DNA from: Platerodrilus igneus
Lineage: Eukaryota > Arthropoda > Insecta > Coleoptera > Lycidae
Reading direction: 5' to 3'
NCBI GenBank assembly: GCA_036346225.1
Contig: JARFIW010000139.1
Coordinates: 5,270,001-5,334,000 of the forward strand
Length of the DNA: 64,000 nt
Shown here: in pieces, positions 25,001-37,000 of the stretch
How the letters are laid out: the number at the start of each line of letters is the position of its first letter
Position numbering within the stretch: position 1 is the stretch's first letter
Position numbers and translations under genes: made by a program
Notes under the pieces: model-generated
Seen by the model: the letters and a program-made list of their open reading frames with translations, nothing else
Told to the model about the DNA's origin: nothing
The model's database searches: none

Positions 25001-28000
25001 TGAATACATTGCCTTTATATTACTAGTGCGAGAAAACTTAATTTTAAATTGTAGAAGGAAGCAGTTGACTAACACTGCAAATGTATTTATTGTATTGAGT
25101 CTGGAATGCAACTGAACTGATCTCAATAACAGGGTAGAAAAATAGAGCGGTTAAAGTGGGGTTAAACAAAGTAGAGGGATGAAGTACTATGAAAAACAAT
25201 AAAATTGGCACCAGTATAATGTAAGTATAATATACTAATAAAAATAAAAAGAGAGTTCGCTAAACAGTATCGATATCAAAGACTAAATTCAAATAATTTG
25301 TAAAGTAAAAATCTTACTTAAAAAAGCGACAAATACTTTTAATAATCAGGGCTATATACAAATAGAAGTTTAATTTCAAGCCTAGCGCACTATGTAGCTT
25401 ATGAGATTCTTATAAACACTTTACGTTTTATTTTCTTGGGCCTTTCTAGTTTTTTGATCATGGGTATGAATTATACTATTTACATAAACAAAGTTTATAG
25501 AATTGTTAACTCCTTCCACTAGGAGTCCTTGGGGTAAAAACACAAGCTCGAAGTTTTATCTTAAGGTCAGGATTTATTTATGTCACAAAACTGGACTGAC
25601 AGTACTAAATATTACTAGACAGACTACTAGATCATCGAATAAAGCATAACCTACTAACTAATGCTAGTACAACATTAACGGTGTAAAAAGTCTGGTGAAC
25701 CAGGCCTAGTTATTGATTACCGCGCATTGAATAGGCAAACGATTAAAAGTAACTTCCCTATTGCGACTATAATCGGGGGGTAGTCAGGGGGTATTGTTTA
25801 CGATGTTGGACATGGCTTACGGATACATACAGATTCCCTTGACAGAAGAAGCGAAGGCAAAAACAGTATTTATAACACCAGATTGCACTGGACAGTTTGA
25901 GTGTTTAGTAGGCTGATGTCGTTAGTTTTGGGTCCATTGAAAAATACAGTAGCGATGTCGTATCTTGATCATTTAATCATACCTGCACGCAATTGGAGCG
26001 AAATGTTTATGAAGTTGAGACTAGTTTTCGATGCGTTAACATAAAAGCTCGTCAGCTCTTGCCCTGGATTGCTCCATTGACTGGAACATAGACATCATTG
26101 CCATTAAAGGATTATTCATCCTTTCATTTGGTTGCTGTTGACCTTGCAAATTGTCACTATTTACCTCGTGGTTCACAGATTTGCCAGATGCCACATCAAA
26201 CTCAAAACTAAAAAGAAAAATTCTCCCGCTTTTTTTCCTTCGTCTTTAATTACCATGTGAACTGTTTCAATCCCACTTCTGAGATGTTAGCTCATTCCAC
26301 TAGGTGCCCTCGGGGTAAAAACACAAACTCGAAGTTACAAATAGATCCACTGCACGGTTGTGTGCATGAGACTGACACATGACCTCGTTCAACACAATTA
26401 AAACATCTAGGCATGCTCGCTTTCTCTTGATATGTACTAACCTTTTGACTGTATACCATTTTTGTACGTTCCGTAACCACTGGAATGGGCGCATTTGTTC
26501 TTGATTCTGCTTGATGATGGTTAAACACCTGTTTAGGCCGTGTTTTAAACCGCTCATTCACTCGGTATAAACATATCAGGTCATGTAGTAATTCGTTTTC
26601 ATCGTTATGTTGCTTTACAAGTAACCCTGGAATTACTTTCCTCTAATTTAGTCCTGTCAGTATTTGTTCTTTACATTCTTCAAATGACAATTTCAAAACT
26701 TTGCACATTTTATTCTTATCGTGGAAACAATTTTCTACTGGTTTGCGATAACCTTGTATACGTTGAATCATGTGTTTCCACAAATTCGTTATACTAGGAA
26801 TGACTTGGAACGTAGCACGAAATTCCTTTTCAAAATCGGACCATGACTTAATATTATCATTTTTGACATTGAACCAGATATCGCGCAGCCGAAACCATAT
26901 GTATTCTCGCTGTTTCCAGCTTAAATTCTTCTGGCCAATTGTGCAGCATAGCACAGCTGTTTATTTTATCAATCCATTCGATTGCTTCTTCACCGCATTA
27001 ACCTGAAAATTTTTCAATACTTTTTGAAAAATCCGGCATCACGTGAAACTTTGTATGTGGCACTTTCATTTCAAGCGCTTTCTCAGTTAGACGTCATTTG
27101 TTGTTGCAAAATTGCACATAAGATCTCGTCTGTTCTTGCCCTGGATTGCTCCATTCTCTCGAACATAGACATCATTGCCATTAAAGGATTATTCATCCCT
27201 TCATTTGGTTGCTGCTGACCTTGCAAATTATCACTATTTATCTCGTGGTTCACAGATTTGCCAGATGCCATGTCTAACTCAAACGTGTGAATTGTTTCAA
27301 TCCCACTTCTGAGATGTTAGCTCCTTCCACTAGGAGCCCTCGGGGTAAAAACACAAACTCGAAGTTTTACCTTAAGGTAAGGATTTATTTATGTCACAAA
27401 ACTGAACTGACAGTACTAAATATTACTAGACAGACTACTAGATCATCGAATAAAGCATAACCTACTAACTAATGCTAGTACAATGTTAACAGAATGATGC
27501 AAATGATCATAAAACAACGTGACAGTATTTCATTCCAATTAAATTCATAAGGATTGTCACTGAAAAAATTTCATCATTGAACATCAAAAGTGCCAACCAT
27601 GTATAACTTACTTCAATATATGGGCATTCGTTTAAAGGACACAAAATAAAATAAACATATAGGATAAAAGTTAGTATAACTACTGCTTCGTATCTGCAAC
27701 CAGAATATTAAAGGTTGTATTTTTATGCATATTACTATAAAAATATCAAAGGTTCTTAGAAATAATTAAGGAATACTAAAAATTAATTTAATGCTTAATC
27801 AACATATTGCTACATACCTAGACATAGCTGGATGAAAAGTAAATACCAGGCTAACTACCAACCGCGGAGAGTGGAGGGGTTCGCTTACGTACCAAAAAGA
27901 AACAAGAAAAACACATCACTTACAATTATCTATTAACAAATAAAAATAAATAACAGATTATGTACAAACAAGCAAGAATAATAAATTAAGCGTTACTATT

Positions 28001-31000
28001 TCAAAGCAAGTCAGTTCATCAACACATAAAATAATCTTTAATTCTTCCTCATTTTCTCTAATAAGATGTTCTTTGTCTAACACATCTCACTCTAACACAT
28101 CGCCCATGTTTATTTATTAACAATAAGAATAAATAAAGGATTCTGTACAAACAAGCAAAAAAAAATAAACTATGCGTTATTATTTCAAAGCAAAACAATT
28201 AGGTGATATGAACAGTTTAGTACTTTAAATACGAAGTGCGCATCTCGTATTTTACACAAAATAAAATTAATTAGTAGTAAATAAACATGTGAGAGCTTTT
28301 GTCAAGCGTTTTTAAAATTGCATCTAATACTTTTTGGAAAATAAACTAATCAGTAGGAAGGGATTAACGTGTTAGAGATTTTGGCAAACATTCTTTTTAA
28401 ATTGTACATAATACCGTTTGTAAAATTAACCAATCAGTAAAAAAGAATAAGCGTGTGTCTGTCGAACATTTTTAACAATGGCACATCTCACCTGTAGAGT
28501 GATAATATTGATTCGCAACAACAAACAATAGTTCTACAGTGTCGCATTTCTTATCATGTAACTACACCAAACGCTGATACGGAATATGCCATTGATATAC
28601 ACAAAAGAAAACAAGTTGCATACCTGTATATGTCTGATTACTTAGCTTGCAATTCGTCAGGGGTTGGCCAGCACAGCAACGCCACAGTTGTTGGGATCTG
28701 TTTACCCTGTTACCATAACTGCAGCAGCGGTCTACGGACAAAAGCAGTTGGTCTGCATAAAGAAAGAACCAATTTGTCCTCCAGCTAAGAGCTTAAAAGA
28801 GAATAAAAGAGAATCTGATTAGAATGGGTAAGCGCGGGAAAACTCACCAATACATACAAGATACTTTCTACTTGTCGAACAAAAAAACGTGCATTGTTTT
28901 TTAAGTACTGTAACGGGTGATGTAGAAAGTATTTCAACGCACAAGCTGCAGAATCAAATTCAAAATGGGTTCAAATAACACGAGTTCGATCTACAATCCT
29001 CGCGTTATCGAAAGTGCGATTAGCAAAACTGGAAAACGCGCTATCAAACAATAGTAGGATCTATCATTTTGACAAATCTTTAAATGGGAAACACCAGAGA
29101 AAGCAATCATACGTTATCGAAAGGTTTAACAAATTACTGGATACCTAAAACAAGGTATAGACTATTTAATTTATCGAATAAATTTTTGTTTGAAAAGCAA
29201 AAGGGATTTGAGTTAAAATTATGTTAAGCGGGCTTATACTGAACAGGTATACTATATAGGGTGTTGAAGAATTTAAGAATTGAAAGGGAATTTATTCAAA
29301 CGAGTAATGAATTAACAAGTGAGAAAAAGGGTATTTAATTTAGGAAGAAAAATAAACATAACAATGTAGTGCAATTCTAAAATTGTTTTGGTTAGCAAAA
29401 CCTCTGGATTTTAAAACATGTATTTTAACTAGTACGTAACCTGATTTTACCTTAGTCGAATTTTTTGATTGTTAAAATTTAATAAATTTTTGTCAAGATT
29501 TTTTTTGGTATTATATTAGAATGTGATGGTAAGCCAACAGTACATACTACAGAAGTTATTAATAAAATTCATCAACACACGAAACAAGATTCTTCAAAAC
29601 CTTTAAAGTCTGTGTCTCAAGAAAATGAATTTTTTTTATAAAGCTGCCTAACAATCGTAAAGCGGTGTTCTTTACTCTTTTGTGAACTGATCATCCCAGA
29701 GATCTTGTACTTGTACTGTCGACAGTTTCCTAACAATTTAATTAATCGCGACTTACTTAAAATTAACAATGTTTTCTGCCGAAGTATGATTTTGCTCTTA
29801 AGAGTAGCTGAAATTGAAAATTACATGTATGAAGTGCTGATGATGCACTTATTTTTATTGAACTTCCACTATACCCTCATAATTTAGTGTTTCAGTGGCA
29901 GTATTTTGCAAGAGAGTAATTTGACTTATTTTCCTAACTAACACAATGAAAAGCACTACAGAAATAACATTTTAAATGAATTTATCGATAGCAGTAAAGC
30001 GGTGAACGTCAACATAAACTATTTTCAAAACAGTGAACACAATAAACTCAACTTTTCTCCACAACGGTTTTGACAATCAGTATATCCATTTCTGAACTAA
30101 TATAAACATTCCTCTAATTTATTTATTTATTTATATATACACTTTTCAGACATGCCTATAGATTGGAACAGGACTAACATGAAAATTACAATATTACACA
30201 TACAGACAGTTATACATATTTACATGAGACAAAGTCTTTTAAGGAACCGTCACTGCAGCTATTAATATTAATTTCGGTTCTTATTTTTTCATATGTGTTG
30301 CACAAACAATAAAGTTGAGAATATTTTAATTTATTTGTCCTAGGTGTTGAAAGATAAAAGTATTGTGGGTGCCTGGATGCTGACCTTAGAGTGTTAAACT
30401 GAAAGGATTTGTTAATATCATTACATATAATTTGTTGATTAAAAATCTTATGTAAAAATAATAATAAAATGTACTGCCTATGGCCAGTAAGACTTTGAAA
30501 GTTATGCTTCGTCAGCAGAGCAGTATGTGAATAACCAATTGGTGGATACGTTCCTTCCATCCTAAAAGTTAAAAATTTCAGAAATTGACGTTGTACTGCC
30601 TCCATGAATCCAATCATTTTGTAGGCCTTATTTATAATGAACTGAATATGCTCAGGAAACAACAGTTTAGAATCAAATATTACTCCTAGATCTCGAACCT
30701 CAGTCGGTCTTGATAAGATATTAGAGTAATCGTAGGTAATTGTAGAGTATAAGACATAACACTACATTTGTTCACATTGATAGTAAGTTTATTATTTTCA
30801 CACCACATTATGATTTTGTTTAGATTCTGTTGTATTATATGACAGTCCGCAATACCGAATATCCTTGAGTATATTTTGAGATCATCTGCATATAATAGGC
30901 AATGTATATCTGGGTTTAGTTGGCCTGTGATGTCATTAATAAAAATATTAAACAGAATAGGCCCCAGGACAGAGCCTTGTGGCACTCCAGAGGTCACAGA

Positions 31001-34000
31001 TATTATATCAGATTTAGTTCCTTGCATAAGCACAAATTATCTATTTAAGAAATACGAATGGAAGATAGTCAGTACTGTATCTGAAAAACCATACTTTTGC
31101 AGTTTTATTAATAGTAGCTGATGATCTATATGGTGAAAAGCTTTTGACAGATCCATATATATTATGTCGCACTGTTGTTTATTATCAAAGGCTTGCACAA
31201 TAAAAATTAAAAGTTGTATTCTTAATAGATAATTAAGAAATCTATGTTTTCTGCTTGAACCCAAAATAAATTGCAATAGAAATCAAAGTAGTTACAATTT
31301 TATTAGGTGAACAGTAAAAGATATTCTCCAACACAATGTTTTGCATGGAGTTTAGTATGGAGTTCAATTCTCTCGTGTAATATGTAATCTACTTAAGAAT
31401 GTTGTTGTTCTTAATGCTTCAGGAATATTAACAAATTTATTTCGCAAATCGTCTTTTGAAAAAGATAATTTGGCACCGATTAATATTTTATTTTACTAAG
31501 TTAAAATTGTTGACCAGTCTTTTTCAAAAATGTTGCGTAATTCAATCTGAACCATTAAACTTAGTACACGTATTTAACAAATATACAATTTGCAAACAGA
31601 AGTTGACTTTAAATGTTGTATTATAAGAAATCTAAATTTACATACTCTTCAGTAATTACAATGCTTTGGTTTAATACTAATTTTTTTTATTTTAGGCAAT
31701 CCCACCATATTGCAGCATGCTTGTATCAATACCATTTTGGGCATTAACAATTTTACATTTTGGAAACCTGTGGGGCTTATCTTTATTGCTAACAGCTGGA
31801 CCTAAATTTATGTCAGAAGTTTTAGGGTTTAATTTGGGTCATTCTGGCATTTTAGCGTCATTGCCATACTTAGCAAGAATGTTGTTTGGATTTGCTTTTG
31901 GATATATTGGAGACGTTATACGCAAATATAAATGCATGAGTATTACCAACATTAGGAAATCATTTGTGACGTTTTGTAAGTATAATAGCATATAACAAAG
32001 AATTTAGTTTTGCTCAAAGCTTTCAGAAAAAGTTGCTTTATATTAATCAATAGTATATTGTACAACGAGCATGGAATGATGCCCATTTCTCACGAGTATG
32101 ATAAATTGCAGCACGAGCTGAAAGCGAGTGCTGCAAATCATACGAGTGAGAAATGGGCATTCCATGCGTGTTGTACACTATACTTTTTCTACGACTGTAG
32201 AACGTACTTTTCAAATGTGATACCTCTTTTGTTAATATTATAAAATACATGGTAAGTGTAGGAGTATACATTTTATTAATATCATAAGTTTATTATCGTT
32301 TGTGAATATACATAAATTCAAAGAAAAGTACAAATTTATCATAATAAAAGTAAATAAATTGATTTAAGTTTAGTTTTTAGATTCATTATTATTAGCAATA
32401 TTAAAGGTTACATTGCAATTATTAAACGTCATTGTAGAAGGTGTTTTCCCAAAAACTAAATTTTCTTGACGTTGGAAATTCTTGTCTTTGGACGTTGATG
32501 AAACATTTGATGTGCTATCAATTGAATTTTGTATTATGTTGCCTACATTCAACTTATTTGTTAAAGAATCGGCTATATAGTTTTCGGCGACTGATGTTGA
32601 TTTCCAGCCACCGTGCCTTTTTAAAGATGTTATATCTTCTCCAGCATCTACAAGAATAGTGGCGGAAGATCTCCGGAAGCAATGACCAGTATATAATTCC
32701 GGATTGGGTAGTTTTAAATACGTTGCAATTTGCTTTCCCATAGCACCAAATTTATTGATACCCACTTTCTGTGTGGTGCATTTTCCTTTCTGATAATTTA
32801 AGAAAAAACTAGGATCGCAAACATTTGATGGACGTAGATTCCAGTATTTTTTGTGATTTCATAAAAATTACTCGTTATCGTAAAGCTGCGTATAATTTTT
32901 GTTTTCGTGTCGGGAACTGTAACTAATATCGCAGAACCCAATTCCGTGAAATGAGTAATCTTCATCTGATGTAATTCCTGTCTGCGGCAAGCACCCATAA
33001 TTCCCATAATTAATGCAGTCTGTAACAATATAAAAATAGCTATAAACACGCATTCTTCTCCTAAGTTAATATTACATACTTTTGTCAGAACAAACTGTTG
33101 ATCCGGAGCCTCAGTAATAAATTTATTTATTTCCTCTGTTGTAAAAATTTTGATTTTTCGATTTATAACCGCTTGACTTCCGTTTGAGAAACGCTCTTAA
33201 TTTTCCATACTTTGATATATCTACATTATGATGGATGGTGAGACTTGTTCTCAACATAGAATAATGCGTCCACAATGTCGGAGATTTATACTTATTAGAT
33301 AATTCATTAAAGTACGCAATTAAAACATTTTCAGAATAAGATGTTGTCTTTTGATCTCTTCACCAATCCATAAACGATTTATAAGCAGTCTCATATTTTT
33401 TTTGGAAATTTCCAGTAATAAATTTAATGTAGTTGCATTTGCAGCTTCCACAATATTTGGAGGCGTCGGTTCTAGTTCGCTTTCACTATCACTAGCCATT
33501 TTTTAAAGACTTTGCAAACACTTTAAGATTTTAAACGCTTTCACAGTATGAAATTATTTATTTGACATTTGTTGGTTTATTGTTTGTTTCATAGCCCACC
33601 TTTGAAAACTCGGCCGTCATTGGAAATAAGATGCAAGTGCAGGTCTACTTGATTAATAGAAATATAAGCGCAACCGTGCAAATTGAACATTCCCGCACTG
33701 GTTGCTTAGCAACTTGCCTAGCAACGAGTGCGGGAATAAAAACCTGTATAGAATGTAGTAGATTTCTCTATCAAAAACACACCTAAAATAGGCTCGTTCC
33801 AAAACAGTCGTAGAAAAAAAAACATTTGTCCACATGTTTCGCTTTATTAATTATTGATATGATTGCGAGTTTTTTTATCAATGATGATGCTAGTTTAAGC
33901 TCCCCGTTATGTTTGTGACGCATATCCAATTTATAAATTGATATAGGTATATGTCAAAAACGTGTACAAATTGTTAAAGTTTTTTATAAAACAAATTCTT

Positions 34001-37000
34001 CTGTTCTTTATCTCGGTAAGAAATTTGTACAAAATAGGTATGCAACTGATTACACCAATGAAGATGTTTCAGCAGATAGCTTAACAATGTGTAAAACTAA
34101 GATCATGGGTAGCAAACCATATTTGGGTGATCTAGAATAATTCCATTAAGCGAAAATGTAGACCACATGCCTGGTATGTAGACTACAAACTCCGATCGAT
34201 CCACACAATGTCTTTTTCAAATTCCAACTACATTCAATTTTAATGAAAAATGTTTGTTTATTTTCTTGTAAAATATAAGAAATGAAAATTCAATCTGCCG
34301 ACTATAAAAAGTGAGTCCAGTAGAGTAATGCTTTTGTAAACGAAATTTCGAATTCTCACTCATTTTAATTTTACTAAGTATTTATGTCAGTCCATTCTAG
34401 CAGTGTACATAATTGTCTAGTTTCATTTGTTTATATAAATTACATGTCAACAACCAAGCTCTTATCAACTGCTTTTATTACAGTATTAGTCATATTTCAA
34501 TAACATCAAAATTCTAACCATTGTGACTAAACATTGGCAACAGAAATAAAAGTAGCATACACGTATTGCATTATTGCGTAGTGTATAATTTATAACTTTG
34601 TAGGTACTTATCTATTCAATTCTCGGTTTTTACAAACATAAAAGATTGATGCTTATTTAATTGGATGTTGAAAAAATAACTGTAACATAAACCCTAATCA
34701 GAAGTATTTGTTATATTTCTTTCCTACTCCTTATTTGGAACATATACCTGTGAAGGCGAGTTAAGGTTCTACCTATACCTATTTGAGGAAGCATCTCACT
34801 ACCATTATCTTGCTTATTGTAAAATTAATAGCCCTACCATAGTCCATGACTATGTTAAAAATCAAAATAATGATGTGACAAAAGTATGGTAATTGGGCAA
34901 AGGAGAAAATACAAGACTGGAATATATTCACAGATTTTGGACTGAAATTCTGTATGGACAAACAGAAATCATGCTGGGTAGTTTTAGCTTTGAAGTGGTA
35001 TATGTTACTCTCTCTCATAAGCAGACTCAAACAGCGATAGATTTATAAACAATATCAGAACCTATTAACATTGATTTCGACAAACTCAAGCAAAAAAAAA
35101 ATAGAATAATCACATAAAATTATGATCATAAACCAAACATTGAAATAATATGCTTATTCTAAACGTAAATTGTAATCCCTACACCACATCCCGAAATTAA
35201 CGAAATTCATAAAATATACCACCATGAAATATTCTTAAATATAATCTTTAAGTTACTCACCGTCTTTGTTGATCTTTGTGACACAGATAGGTATACCTAC
35301 AAGAAATTCATCGGATTCTTCGTGGCTCTCGCGCCCTCTTTCAATACACTGCTTTCGAGTCGAAGTAAACCTTGCAAGGCCTTTCTTAATAACTCATTGC
35401 TATTTTATACACAATATGCTAATTACAAAAGATTAACTAGCAAATACTTTATTAATAAACATATGTTTATATTCCTACAGCATTTTATATAAACTCATCC
35501 ACAAAAGGTGTCAATTGATTTCACCTATTAATTGACAATTGTAACAGGTTTCCCTTAATTTAATATAAGATTCTAAGCGTTACCCGATGCGGCTAGAGGA
35601 AGTGGGTGCGCTAAGCGAATGTGTGTAAAAGGCAGTGTCGTCTGGAGTGTGGATTGATATAGGTGTATATACTCGAAACTGCACGGTTTTGAGACTACAG
35701 CAATATTAAATTAAGTTGTTTATGTTGATGTATTTTGGGTGAATTACCCTTTTATTCTGTTTATGAGCATTGGCCTTTGGCCCATTTAGTTACTGAATTG
35801 TAAGAATAATATCACTGTTTTTATACAGCGGGATCGAACCCGTCACTTATTTGAATTTAAAATTAAATGGTTTCACATGAATGGAACTTTTAATTTTCTA
35901 ATAAGGCGCCCACAAACAAGAGTCTCTTGCTGCAATGATGAGTTCCAGGTAATCAGGTAAGCATCTGGCAGCCCATGTGAGGCGATAGTATACCGTTACA
36001 TTTACTACCTCCGAGGTATAAGACAATTACGCTTCAAGGTTGTTTAACTACGAAAACATGCAAGCAACATTCTGCAGCGTGTAGAATTAAGTAAAGACGG
36101 GAAGTATTACATTTTAGTTGCGATTATTTAGAACTTACAAAGTGGTGAAATTCGAATACAATAATTATTCTGTTGTTGGAAAAATAAACTATTACAGTCT
36201 TGTAAACGCGGTACATGCGACACAAATAACAGTTGGTAACGATATTACATAATGTGAAAATCAACGCGCTAATTGTCAATGACGTCACACAATATGCAAA
36301 TTATTGCAACACGTTTTCCAATTGTATAAATTATATAAAAACCCCCACGGGGTACTCACGTGAATAACTAAAGCTTCCTTCAGAATTACTTCATGATGGC
36401 GGCGGCTTGCATCCGGATTACTTCATGATGGTTCTCAGGTCGTGGATCTTGAACCAGGTTGCATCCAAATTCGCTGGTCTTCTTCCTATGTAGAGGTACG
36501 ATGAGGAACGGGTTTGAGGAACGATACTCAAAGAAGGCAAAAGGAAATTCTACATAACAAAAAGATACGATAAGATACCAGACCAACTACTCTTGTTCGC
36601 GTTTCGGAGACAAGTCCTGACGCGTCTTTCGGAAATTTTACACCACTCTTCTGTCACACGCGTCGGCGCGAAATTCGCGCAACGCACTTCTGAAGTGACG
36701 GAAATGCGCGCAACAAGTCTTTTAAATTTATGGTGCGAAATTCTCACATATTAAAACTTAGTTAAAAATGTCTAGTGCCGAAAGTTTTGGGCACGTAACA
36801 AAACTGCGGTTGACTGATTTGAAAGAAGTATAGACAGTATAATTTATGGTAGGGACAAAGCGATTACACTATAAAAAGGGTATTCAAAACTATTTTAAAA
36901 TTAATGCCGAGCACAACGCGTAGTCAAACGAAAAATATGGAGCAAGAATATCAAGCGACGTTTTAAAACAATTAACAGCTGTGTTGAATAATTTAAGCTC

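Larger units (their letters stand above)
25504..27491 (-). mobile_element. gypsy-like LTR retrotransposon, short and rearranged, with 4-bp target duplication
   Basis: Two direct repeats of about 176-177 bp (25504-25679 and 27315-27491) have TGTTA...TAACA ends and are flanked by GAAT at 25500-25503 and 27492-27495, the 4-bp target duplication expected of gypsy elements. The interior carries gag on the minus strand, but a reverse transcriptase piece lies in the opposite orientation. A second copy of the gag start plus an LTR/leader boundary sits at 26041-26333. The insertion looks like the integration of an already recombined mosaic RNA or cDNA. Confidence 0.85.
24710..31695 (+). other. intron 4 (about 7 kb)
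   Basis: GTAAGT to TTTTAG. Contains a rearranged gypsy-like element (25504-27491), two repeat arrays (27921-28200 and 28277-28485) and a LINE (30114-31276). Stretches 24720-25500, 27496-27920, 28490-30113 and 31277-31695 are AT-rich with nothing recognised. Confidence 0.85.

Noticed and set aside
28277..28485. CRISPR-like array
   Set aside because: Units are contiguous and diverged with no unique spacers, and the DNA is clearly eukaryotic.
35830..35850. B-box-like GGGTTCGATCCCGC on the minus strand
   Set aside because: It is inside the gypsy B LTR, is mutated in the other copy, and has no A box at a proper distance.
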